DNA of 21,647 nucleotides. Source: a bacterium (lineage in GTDB: Bacteria; SM23-31; JAUVVT01). How positions within the stretch are numbered: the first letter of the stretch is position 1; each line of letters opens with the position of its first letter. The translations under genes and the position numbers were made by a program. The stretch spans positions 1 through 21,647 of the forward strand of contig JAUWXV010000037.1 of assembly GCA_030616165.1 (NCBI GenBank), given 5' to 3'. A model generated the notes under the pieces. That model did no database searches. It was not told the DNA's origin and saw nothing but the letters and a program-made list of their open reading frames with translations. Positions 8,845 to 16,236 of the stretch are shown here, in pieces.

Positions 8845-9747
8845 TTACGCTAAATCTTCATCTGAGATTTTTTTGCCGACTTGAGTTTCCATAAAATAGA
8901 CATAAGCATCCTCGAGCGTGGGCTGGATTCTTTCTCCAGAATATTTATCAAGTTCCCTTCCTACTATCTTCAGTTCCAATTTCCCATTAACGGGCACCGT
9001 TGTTATAATGTTATAATTTTTCTTTATCTCATCCAGTTCTCTCTCATCAATCACTATTTTCCAAACGTGCCCCTCTGCCATTTTAACAAGTTCTAAAGGA
9101 TTACCTTCGAAAACTATCTTTCCATTATCCAAAAGAGCAATATTTTGACAGGTGCTCGATATATCGCCGACAATATGTGTCGAAAGAATAATAATTTTAT
9201 TCTGGCTAATGTCAGCCAGAAGGTTTCTGAATTTTATCCTCTCTTCGGGGTCGAGTCCGGTTGTGGGTTCATCTATTATAAGAACTTTAGGGTCTCCAAT
9301 CAGAGCCTGTGCAATTCCGAGTCGCCTTATCATCCCTCCTGATAATTTCTTTGCTTTGCGGTCTCTTACTTCTGTCAGTCCCATAACATCAAGCATCTCT
9401 TCAACTTCCTTTCTCTTTTTAGTTTTATTCTTTATTCCATTGAGCGAAGCGATGTAATCAAGAAACTCCCATGTTTTTAACTTAGGATATACTCCGAACT
9501 CCTGTGGAAGGTATCCCAACATCCCTCTTATTTCTTTTCGATTATTAGCAATATCATATTTACCTACTTTTACATCTCCGCTTGTAGCTTCAAGTAACGT
9601 TGCAAGTATCTTCATCAAGGTTGTTTTACCAGCACCATTAGGACCTAAAAGCCCAAACATCCCTTCTCCTATCTCAATATTTACATCATCAAGGGCTTTA
9701 ACTCCTTTCTTGTAAATCTTCGTCAAATTTTTAATATTTATCTTCAT
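8845..9747 (-). CDS. ABC transporter ATP-binding protein
   Basis: This is the ATPase subunit, most likely energising the fused permease encoded at 5000-8356. The 300 residues contain all motifs of an active ABC ATPase: Walker A GPNGAGKTT (residues 35-43), Q-loop Gln82, signature LSGGM (135-139), Walker B VLIIDE (155-160) with catalytic Glu160, D-loop and switch His191. The C-terminal 80 residues form a small accessory region ending in the TLEDAYVYFM motif common in ABC-2 exporter ATPases. The start ATG at 9747 has AAGGTG at good spacing. It is transcribed toward the permease, but 488 bases of repeat-rich spacer intervene. The cargo cannot be inferred from this subunit. Confidence 0.96.
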   Translation of the reverse strand: MKINIKNLTKIYKKGVKALDDVNIEIGEGMFGLLGPNGAGKTTLMKILATLLEATSGDVKVGKYDIANNRKEIRGMLGYLPQEFGVYPKLKTWEFLDYIASLNGIKNKTKKRKEVEEMLDVMGLTEVRDRKAKKLSGGMIRRLGIAQALIGDPKVLIIDEPTTGLDPEERIKFRNLLADISQNKIIILSTHIVGDISSTCQNIALLDNGKIVFEGNPLELVKMAEGHVWKIVIDERELDEIKKNYNIITTVPVNGKLELKIVGRELDKYSGERIQPTLEDAYVYFMETQVGKKISDEDLA

Positions 9748-9901
9748 TTCAGCACCTTATATTAATTTTGAAGAAACAATATTGTTTAAAAATTAAAAAT
9801 TAATAAAAATTATATTTGAAATCCCTGAAAAAATCACCCTTCAATATTATTAGACTATAGTAAAATAAAAAACTTTTCAAATCTATTTAAAAGATTGTTT
9901 T

Positions 9902-9932
9902 ATTATAATTCTGCTAATTATATTAAGTTCAA
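9902..9932 (-). promoter_or_regulatory. Candidate promoter for the ABC ATPase gene
   Basis: On the minus strand TTGAAC (9932-9927) lies 19 bases from TATAAT (9907-9902), about 155 bases upstream of the ATPase start and just past the hairpin that follows folD. The -10 is perfect but the spacer is longer than ideal, and the region is very AT-rich. Confidence 0.3.
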
Positions 9933-9934
9933 AA

Positions 9935-9988
9935 AATTAAAAAAGTTGTTATATTATAACATAAATAAATATAACAACTTTTTTAATT
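9935..9988 (-). terminator. Perfect 20-bp hairpin after folD, likely (bidirectional) terminator
   Basis: The arms 9935-9954 and 9969-9988 are exact reverse complements of each other, with a 14-base loop. On the transcript the 3' arm ends in a run of six U, and the symmetrical A-run would serve the opposite strand. It begins 15 bases after the folD stop and separates the housekeeping block from the export block. The low GC content of the stem lowers confidence. Confidence 0.65.
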
Positions 9989-10003
9989 CTCATCAATATT
10001 ATT

Positions 10004-10897
10004 TTATTTATTCATAGATGAAAGATGCTGAGTTTTTGCTGCATAGACTGTATTCTTTAAAAGCATAGCAATAGTAAGTGGTCCAACTCCCCCGGGAACC
10101 GGTGTTATAGCTTTTACCTTTTTCTCAACCGATTCAAAGTGTACATCCCCCACAAGTCGATAACCTTTTTTAGATAGTGGGTCATCAATTCTATTGAGTC
10201 CCACATCAATAACCACTGAACCTTCTTTAACCATATCCCCTTTTATCCCTTCAGGAACGCCCATCGCAGCTATTATTATATCTGCCTGTTTTGTGAAATG
10301 AGCAAGGTTTTTTGTTCTGGTATGGCAGATTGTAACCGTTGCATTTCCACCTTTTGCTTTTCTCATTAAAAGAGCAGCAAGGGGTTTTCCGACAATGTTG
10401 CTCCTTCCTATGATTACAGCATGCTTCCCTTCGGGGTCGATATTTTCATACTCAAAGATTTCTAATATTCCAGCAGGGGTACATGGAATAAAATTTGGCT
10501 TACCATCGAGGATTTTTCCAAAATTTATCGGATGCAAACCATCTACGTCCTTTTCGGGATTTATTCTCATCAAAATTTCACTCTCATTCAGGTGATTGGG
10601 AAGGGGAAGCTGAACTAATATACCATTAACATTTTTATTATTGTTGAACTCTTCAATATTTCTGTTTACTTCTCCCTGTGAAGATTCTTCATTAAGCCGC
10701 CTTACATCCGAAGTTATGCCCAATTTAATGCATTCTTTTTCTTTCATATTAACATATATTTTCGATGCAGGATTATTCCCCACCAAAATAACACCAAGAC
10801 AGGGCACCACTCCTTCATCTTTAAGTAAATCAATCTCTTTTTTCAATCTGATTTTTATATCTTCTGCTATTTTTTTCCCGTCGATTATTTTAGTCAT
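10004..10897 (-). CDS. folD: Bifunctional methylenetetrahydrofolate dehydrogenase / methenyltetrahydrofolate cyclohydrolase
   Basis: FolD interconverts 5,10-methylene-, 5,10-methenyl- and 10-formyl-tetrahydrofolate in the cytoplasm, supplying one-carbon units for purines and formyl-Met. The 297-residue length is normal. Seen: the catalytic Tyr/Lys pair Y48-x3-K52 (IYVNMKEKEC), VDGLHPINFGK in the substrate pocket, the nucleotide-binding motif GRSNIVGKP near residue 165, and the C-terminal family signature PVPGGVGPLTIAML (often GPMT, here GPLT). The start ATG at 10897 follows GGAG. It is the last gene of the block, 58 bases after rny, and is closed by a strong hairpin. In many bacteria a folate enzyme gene (5-formyl-THF cyclo-ligase) follows zapA and 6S RNA; here folD lies two genes after zapA. 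Confidence 0.97.
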   Translation of the reverse strand: MTKIIDGKKIAEDIKIRLKKEIDLLKDEGVVPCLGVILVGNNPASKIYVNMKEKECIKLGITSDVRRLNEESSQGEVNRNIEEFNNNKNVNGILVQLPLPNHLNESEILMRINPEKDVDGLHPINFGKILDGKPNFIPCTPAGILEIFEYENIDPEGKHAVIIGRSNIVGKPLAALLMRKAKGGNATVTICHTRTKNLAHFTKQADIIIAAMGVPEGIKGDMVKEGSVVIDVGLNRIDDPLSKKGYRLVGDVHFESVEKKVKAITPVPGGVGPLTIAMLLKNTVYAAKTQHLSSMNK

Positions 10898-10955
10898 ATC
10901 TCTCCAAAACTAAATTTTAAGAAATTTTCTTGAAAAAATTTTGCAATCAGCATAT

Positions 10956-12524
10956 CTACTTTGCATAAGATACAGCCCTAAATTCTCTAATAACGGTTAC
11001 CTTAATCTGTCCGGGATACTCCATTTCGGTTTTAATCTTCTGTGCTACATCCTGTGAAATCTGAAAAGCTTCGAGGTCATCAACCTTATCCTGTTCAACA
11101 ATCACTCTGATCTCGCGCCCTGCCTGAATGGCATAAGTTCTTGAAACACCCTTAAAAGATTCTACTAATTTTTCGAGTTTTTCCAATCTTCTGATGTAGC
11201 CCTCTAAAGTTGCTCTTCTTGCTCCTGGTCTGGATCCTGAAATAGAATCTGCTGCCTGAACCAGAACGGTTATCGGGGAAATTATTTCTACATCTTCATG
11301 ATGACCCTCTATTGCATTTGTCACAATCGGTCCTTCATGATACCTTTTTGCAATCTCAACGCCGATGTGGGCATGAGTCCCCTCTGTATATCTATCCATA
11401 GCCTTACCAATATCATGTAAAAGTCCAGCTCTTTTTGCTAAATTGGCATCTAAGTTCAATGAAGCAGCCATCAACCCTGCAAGATAAGCAACCTCCACGG
11501 AATGCTGTAAAACATTCTGTCCATAGCTGGTTCGATATTTGAGTTTACCGAGAAGTTTTACTAATTCTGGATGTATTTTGGGGATACCTGCTTCAACAAG
11601 TACCTGTTCACCCACCTCTATTATCATATCATCCATCTCTTTTTTAGTTTTTTCTATTATGTCTTCAATCCTTGCTGGGTGAATCCTTCCATCTTCTATT
11701 AATTTTTCAAGAGCCATCCGTGCCACTTCCCTTCTAATGGGGTCAAAAGAAGATAATACCACTGCTTCTGGCGTATCATCGACAATCACCTCAACACCGG
11801 TAACTGTTTCAAACGCTCTAATGTTTCTGCCATCTCTACCTATTATTCTACCTTTCATATCTTCGTTTGGAAGATTGACTACTGATACAGTATTCTCAAC
11901 AGCATGATCTACCGCTGATCTTTGAATAGCTGAAACAATTATCTCTTTTGCATCTTTATTGGCAGTCAATCTCGCATTTTCTCTTATCTCCTTGACCATT
12001 AAAACAGAATCTCTCTTTGCCTTTTCTATTAAAGAATCCATAAGAAGTTTTTTTGCTTCAGTAGCCGACATACGAGATATTTTTTCAAGTTGTTCATTTT
12101 CTTTTCTTATTAATTCATTAAGGGTCTTTTCTTTCTCTTCAATAATTTTTGATTTCCTAATTACATCCTTTTCTAATTTTCTTATCTCTTTCTCGGTTTT
12201 ACTCAATAATTCAGCTCTTCTTTCCAAACTTGTTTCCCTCGAAGCAGTTGCCTTCTCTAATTTTTCCAATTCATGCCTTTTTCCTTTAGTTTCGTTGTCA
12301 AATCTTTGCTTAAGTTTATACCACTCATCTTTTGCCTCAAGCAATTTTTCCCTTTTCAATGTATTAGCATTCTTTTCCGCTTCATTAATAATATCATTTG
12401 CCTTTTTAGCAGCTTCTCTTACTTTATTTCTGCCAATTTTCGAACTTATATACCAGCTTAAAATATTAGTTATTGCACTTATTACAATAACAATTACGAT
12501 ACAAACATATATAGAAATTTGCAT
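10956..12524 (-). CDS. rny: Ribonuclease Y
   Basis: RNase Y is a membrane-anchored endoribonuclease that starts mRNA decay. The 522-residue protein shows the full family layout: an N-terminal membrane helix (about residues 4-26), a long charged coiled coil (about 30-200), a KH RNA-binding domain with GRIIGRDGRNI (about 225-235), and an HD phosphohydrolase domain with the metal-binding His370-Asp371 in AGLLHDIGKAMD. The C-terminal RNase Y region ends PGQIKVTVIREFRAVSYAK. The start ATG at 12524 is preceded by a strong GGAGG. It lies downstream of zapA and the 6S-like RNA, and upstream of folD. No strong promoter was found in the 240 bases upstream, so it may be read through from zapA/6S or have a weak promoter of its own. 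Confidence 0.97.
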   Translation of the reverse strand: MQISIYVCIVIVIVISAITNILSWYISSKIGRNKVREAAKKANDIINEAEKNANTLKREKLLEAKDEWYKLKQRFDNETKGKRHELEKLEKATASRETSLERRAELLSKTEKEIRKLEKDVIRKSKIIEEKEKTLNELIRKENEQLEKISRMSATEAKKLLMDSLIEKAKRDSVLMVKEIRENARLTANKDAKEIIVSAIQRSAVDHAVENTVSVVNLPNEDMKGRIIGRDGRNIRAFETVTGVEVIVDDTPEAVVLSSFDPIRREVARMALEKLIEDGRIHPARIEDIIEKTKKEMDDMIIEVGEQVLVEAGIPKIHPELVKLLGKLKYRTSYGQNVLQHSVEVAYLAGLMAASLNLDANLAKRAGLLHDIGKAMDRYTEGTHAHIGVEIAKRYHEGPIVTNAIEGHHEDVEIISPITVLVQAADSISGSRPGARRATLEGYIRRLEKLEKLVESFKGVSRTYAIQAGREIRVIVEQDKVDDLEAFQISQDVAQKIKTEMEYPGQIKVTVIREFRAVSYAK

Positions 12525-12763
12525 AGCTCCTCCATTTCAAAATCAATTAACATTTATTGCATCTATTCTATTTCTAAAGATAATCATTTAATTTATAATA
12601 ATTTAAAAATAAAATATTTTTAATTTTTTGCAGAACTTTTGTAAATTTTTATTTAATTAATTCCACTTTAATTTCATTATTTCCTGTCTTTTGAAAAATA
12701 AATTAGAATTTTATATATACATACATAAAAAAAAATCCCCATATTATAAAATTGTGACTTTAT

Positions 12764-12893
12764 ATTAAAGAACCGTCTTCGACACGGTGGGTGCCTTCCC
12801 ATGCGCTTTTTACTTCCACTTCGAGATGAGGCCTGTAATAGACGCCTGGAGCAAAGCTCCCTATTTTATTAGTGTTGGTTCTTTAATTTGTAT
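12764..12893 (-). ncRNA. ssrS: Candidate 6S RNA, compact form
   Basis: 6S RNA binds the sigma-70 RNA polymerase holoenzyme by mimicking an open promoter. Evidence here is context plus fold. The element lies directly downstream of zapA on the same strand, the conserved 6S location in many bacteria. An 11-bp closing stem is perfect (12877-12887 with 12764-12774). An imperfect terminal stem can form (GCGTCTATTAC with GTAAAAAGCGC), leaving an open middle on both sides as in 6S. The 3' side contains GGCACCCACC, resembling the 6S central-bubble region. The element is clearly more GC-rich than its flanks. At about 125-130 nt it is shorter than usual (150-200), which is the main doubt. It is not 5S rRNA: the 5S loop order and length do not fit. 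If not 6S, it is still a structured RNA. Confidence 0.6.
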
Positions 12894-12900
12894 GCCACAA

Positions 12901-12906
12901 ATTATA
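12901..12906 (-). promoter_or_regulatory. -10 box for the 6S-like RNA
   Basis: A perfect TATAAT lies on the minus strand at 12906-12901, placing the expected transcript start near 12893, six bases before the closing stem. No good -35 hexamer is visible at 16-18 bases (TTTAGG is the closest). Confidence 0.5.
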
Positions 12907-12949
12907 ATACAGGGATAAATTAACCTAAATTATCTTTTCTCAGATTTTT

Positions 12950-13252
12950 TTACTTCTCCAAATCCTGAACATTTCTATCTATCTTTTCTATCAGTTTTTC
13001 AGCATCTTTACTCATTATTTCCAATAATTTCTTCTTTTCCTCTCTTTCCCTCATAAGTTCATCAGCTATATTCAATGCCGCCAGAACTGCAACCTTTAAT
13101 GGGGATTTTGAACTCATTGCCCTGTCTATCTCGAGCATAACATCATCTACATGTTTTGCAACAGATTTGACATATTTATTATCTCCCCCCGTTTTTACCG
13201 GATATTCCATCCCGTATATGCTTACTTTTACTACATCTTTTTCTTTATTCAT
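12950..13252 (-). CDS. zapA: Cell division protein ZapA
   Basis: ZapA is a small cytoplasmic protein that bundles FtsZ at the division ring. The 100 residues match the family: an N-terminal beta region (VVKVSIYGMEYPVKTGG), the segment YVKSVAKHVDDVMLEI, the conserved VAVLAALNIADELM stretch, and a C-terminal coiled coil used for dimerisation. The start ATG at 13252 has GGGGA very close upstream. It lies between the ZapB-like gene and the 6S-like RNA, in the order pheT, zapB-like, zapA, 6S seen in several bacterial groups. Confidence 0.93.
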   Translation of the reverse strand: MNKEKDVVKVSIYGMEYPVKTGGDNKYVKSVAKHVDDVMLEIDRAMSSKSPLKVAVLAALNIADELMREREEKKKLLEIMSKDAEKLIEKIDRNVQDLEK

Positions 13253-13317
13253 ATCCCCACATTATCAAAAATTTGAGAAAGATTTTTTCTAAATTGATTA
13301 CACTAATAAATATTTTA

Positions 13318-13593
13318 TTAAAAAATTAATATAAGTTTATCCAACCTCGTTAAAATCCTCTTCAACCCATCCTTTAATTTTGACTCTTTTTTTGAACTTA
13401 CATTACTTGAAGCGCCAGAAAGACCTATATTTTCTTTTTTTAGTAATTCAATTAATTCTTTATCCTTTCTTTGATTGTTTAAAAGTCTTTGACATTTCGC
13501 TTTTATTAATTTATTTTCCTCTTTTAGCTGGACTAACAGATGAAACAACTTATCAATCTCTTTTTCCAATTTTTGTAATACCTCTAATTCCAT
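13318..13593 (-). CDS. Small coiled-coil protein, ZapB-like
   Basis: This 91-residue, highly charged protein has heptad-like Leu/Ile spacing through about residue 60 (LQKLEKEIDKLFHLLVQLK), a Ser/Lys-rich linker (about 59-71) and a short amphipathic C-terminus. There is no signal peptide or membrane segment. I do not recognise a specific sequence family. The call rests on size, coiled-coil nature and position between pheT and zapA, where other bacteria carry ZapB-like FtsZ-ring factors. No ribosome-binding site is visible before the ATG at 13593; the pheT stop is 53 bases upstream. Confidence 0.7.
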   Translation of the reverse strand: MELEVLQKLEKEIDKLFHLLVQLKEENKLIKAKCQRLLNNQRKDKELIELLKKENIGLSGASSNVSSKKESKLKDGLKRILTRLDKLILIF

Positions 13594-13646
13594 AATATAA
13601 ATTTAATCATTAAATTACAAAAATCAAAACAAATTTACTTTTTTTT

Positions 13647-16034
13647 TTACTTTTTTCTTAATTCTGCTCCAACCAAAATTCGAAGTTCATTAATAATCCT
13701 TTCAATAACCTCATCTATTTCTGATTCCTTTAACGTCTTCTCTAATGAATAAAACTGGAGCGAAAAACCGATACTTTTTTTATTTTTTGGAATTTGTTCT
13801 CCTTCATAAAGGTCAAAAACATCAACTTTCTTAAGATATTCACCCCCATTTATTTTTATATAATTTATTAATTCCTTAGCAGATACATCTTTTGATAATA
13901 AAAATACTAAATCTCTTTCAATTGAAGGGAACTGAGGGATAGGAATAAATTTTAATTTTCTTTGAGAAATTTTTTTTATTATATTATCTAAAAATATCTC
14001 AAATATATAAACATTGTTTTTGCCCGAAATATCAATATAATTATCTTCTACCCTGCCGAAAAATCCAGAATAAACATTATCTATCTTTATCCCACAACAT
14101 TCGCTCAACCGATTTTTATCATAATAAAAAAATTCATAATTTTCAAGAAAAATTTTATTAAAAAATGTCTCAATAATCCCCTTAACACAATAAAAATCAA
14201 CAAGGATTTTACCAATTTCCCAATTCGGAAATTCAATCGTTCCCTCAATTGCTCCAGCAAGATTTAATGATTCAAATTCAGTAGAATCTACCCCACTCTT
14301 CGCCGAAAATACCTTCCCAATTTCAAATATCCTTACGTTTTTTTGTTCACGGTTTTTATTGTATTCTATTATCTTTAACACATTCTCCATCAGGGTCTTC
14401 CTCATCCAGTTCATCCCTTCGGAGATAGGATTTTTGATTTTAATCAAACCAGCCTCATTTTCAATCCAATCTTTCTGTCTATCCCCAACTATACTGTTTG
14501 TGATTATCTCATAAAAGCCCAATCCAATAAATATATTTCTGAATTCATCTATATACTTTTCGACATTATCTTCAATCTTAGTCTGGATATTGATAGTAGA
14601 AAATTTTGCCTCTTCAATATTATCGTAACCATAAATCCTTGCAATCTCTTCTACTAAATCTATTTCCCTGGTAACATCTTTTCGGAAACTCGGTACACTT
14701 ACCATTAAATTTTTATTCTTTTTCACCAAAAACTCAAGCCCCTCAAGTATAGAAACAATATTTTTTCTCTGCATCTTTTTTCCTAAAATTTTATTAACCC
14801 TATCCGGACGCAGTGTTATAAACTTCTCCTCTTTTTTAAGATAATTAACATCCAAACACCCTTTGACAATTCTTCCATCAGCAATCCTCTTCATTAAATC
14901 AATTGCTCTGTCAGATGCAAAATCGACAATTTGAGGGTCAACTCCCCTCTCAAACCTTATGGAAGCATCTGTTGATAACCCAAGCTTTTGTGAAGTTTTT
15001 CTGATATTTATCGGATTGAAATAGGCACTCTCAAGAAGAACATTTTTTGTATCTTCTGATACTTCAGAATTAATCCCTCCCATTATCCCAGCAAGGGCAA
15101 CCGGTCTTTTCCCATCACAAATCAAAAGTGAACCGCTGTCTAACACCCTTTCTACTCCGTCAAGAGTGGCAAATCCTTCACCACTCTGTGCAAGTCGGAC
15201 AATAATCTTGTGATCGTAAATCAAAGAAAGATTAAATGCATGAAGAGGCTGTCCGAGTTCCATTAAAACGTAATTTGTAATGTCAACAATATTATTTATA
15301 GTTCTCAATCCCACTGATTCCAACCTCTTCACAAGCCAGAATGGAGACTGGGCAATTTTTACATCCTTTATCACCCTCGCTGTATATCTCGGACAATTGA
15401 CCCTATCCTGAATCTCAATTACAACATCATCCTCTATTCTATCCTCATCCTCTTCCAACGAAAACTTTGGCATCTTAATTCTGTTTCCACTAAGAGCGGC
15501 TACCTCCCTTGCTATTCCTATTATACTCATACAGTCCGCTCTATTTGGTGTTATAACTATATCAAGGACTGCATCCCTGTTTTCGGGTTCAAACTGGAAC
15601 ATTTCACCAGGATGGAATTTCTCATCAAGCACCAAAATCCCACTGTGGTCATCAGAGATACCAAGTTCTTTTTCTGAACAGAGCATTCCTTCTGAAACTA
15701 TTCCCCTAATTTTTGCTTTTTCTACATATATACCTGAAGGAAGAAATGCACCAGGAAGAGCAGTTACAAAATATTCCCCCTCTTTAACATTTGGTGCGGC
15801 ACAGACTATTGAAACTTTCCTGCTGCCTACATCCGTGATACATATATGAAGTCTGGAAGAATCCGGATGTTTCTTTATTTCAAGAACTTTACCAACAACA
15901 ATCTTTTTGGATTCGGGTATAATTTTCTCAATCTCCTCAACCTCAAGCCCTGCCATAGTCAGTCTTTCAGCAAGTTCTTCAGGAGACCAATCAAATTCAA
16001 CGTATTCCTTTATCCAATTATACGAAACCCTCAA
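13647..16034 (-). CDS. pheT: Phenylalanine-tRNA ligase beta subunit
   Basis: PheT pairs with PheS in the (alpha-beta)2 enzyme that charges tRNA-Phe. The 795-residue length is typical. Domains in order: an N-terminal tRNA_bind/OB-fold region (VVGKVLEIKKHPDSSRLHIC to IRGIVSEGMLCSEKELGI, about residues 45-150), the B3/B4 editing region (about 210-390, with LAGIMGGINSEVSEDTKNV and GLSTDASIRFERGVDP), B5, the catalytic-like core, and a C-terminal anticodon-binding FDX-ACB domain (from PIPQFPSIERDLVFLL to the end). The start is a TTG at 16034, with AAAGGT upstream giving MRVSYNWIKEYV, the usual PheT beginning. An exact copy of this start region lies 124 bases upstream beyond a repeat (see findings). 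pheS is the preceding gene. Confidence 0.97.
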   Translation of the reverse strand: MRVSYNWIKEYVEFDWSPEELAERLTMAGLEVEEIEKIIPESKKIVVGKVLEIKKHPDSSRLHICITDVGSRKVSIVCAAPNVKEGEYFVTALPGAFLPSGIYVEKAKIRGIVSEGMLCSEKELGISDDHSGILVLDEKFHPGEMFQFEPENRDAVLDIVITPNRADCMSIIGIAREVAALSGNRIKMPKFSLEEDEDRIEDDVVIEIQDRVNCPRYTARVIKDVKIAQSPFWLVKRLESVGLRTINNIVDITNYVLMELGQPLHAFNLSLIYDHKIIVRLAQSGEGFATLDGVERVLDSGSLLICDGKRPVALAGIMGGINSEVSEDTKNVLLESAYFNPINIRKTSQKLGLSTDASIRFERGVDPQIVDFASDRAIDLMKRIADGRIVKGCLDVNYLKKEEKFITLRPDRVNKILGKKMQRKNIVSILEGLEFLVKKNKNLMVSVPSFRKDVTREIDLVEEIARIYGYDNIEEAKFSTINIQTKIEDNVEKYIDEFRNIFIGLGFYEIITNSIVGDRQKDWIENEAGLIKIKNPISEGMNWMRKTLMENVLKIIEYNKNREQKNVRIFEIGKVFSAKSGVDSTEFESLNLAGAIEGTIEFPNWEIGKILVDFYCVKGIIETFFNKIFLENYEFFYYDKNRLSECCGIKIDNVYSGFFGRVEDNYIDISGKNNVYIFEIFLDNIIKKISQRKLKFIPIPQFPSIERDLVFLLSKDVSAKELINYIKINGGEYLKKVDVFDLYEGEQIPKNKKSIGFSLQFYSLEKTLKESEIDEVIERIINELRILVGAELRKK

Positions 16035-16167
16035 TTTTTACCTTTATTCAAATTTTATTAAAAATAGAACATTTTAATTCTACATACGAGTTTGCAACGT
16101 CGTCCCGAGTACTCGGGACTCCTCGCAATGACAGGGGGGAATGGAATGAAACCCTCAATTTTTACCT
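16024..16167 (-). repeat. Repeat insertion flanked by 20-bp direct copies of the pheT start
   Basis: gaaaccctcaatttttacct occurs at 16024-16043 (the real pheT start and its ribosome-binding site) and again, exactly, at 16148-16167. Between them lies a repeat with the palindrome at 16102-16119 (core CGAGTACTCG) followed by actcctcgcaatgaca (16118-16133), which matches the repeat at 1961-1976 in 15 of 16 bases. The arrangement looks like an insertion with target duplication that left pheT intact. Confidence 0.75.
16048..16158 (-). other. Possible short upstream reading frame from the duplicated pheT start
   Basis: The upstream copy of the pheT ribosome-binding site and TTG opens a 36-codon frame that begins MRVS like PheT, then runs through the repeat and stops (TGA) 13 bases before the real pheT start. 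It may be translated because its initiation region is identical, but the peptide itself has no family resemblance. Confidence 0.35.
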
Positions 16168-16236
16168 GTAATGTTAATCTCAAAAATTAATTTATTTTAA
16201 AAAAACTCTGTCAAACTTTATTGAAAAGAATCTTAA

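Larger units (their letters stand above)
12525..12949. other. Spacer between zapA and rny
   Basis: The 425-base spacer holds one structured element, the 6S-like RNA at about 12764-12893, with a -10 box directly upstream. The 12525-12760 part is AT-rich with a run of nine T (minus strand, around 12735-12727) that could help end the small RNA. I see no open frame with a credible start in it. Confidence 0.6.

Noticed and set aside
11959-12591. Long plus-strand open frame of 210 codons
   Set aside because: It is antisense to the RNase Y coiled coil; low-complexity Ser/Phe/Leu content comes from the complementary Lys/Glu-rich codons, and no family resemblance is visible.
12764-12887. 5S rRNA
   Set aside because: Length, closing stem and a CTCATCTCGAAG-like stretch are suggestive, but the order and spacing of the 5S helices do not fit and no rRNA genes lie nearby.
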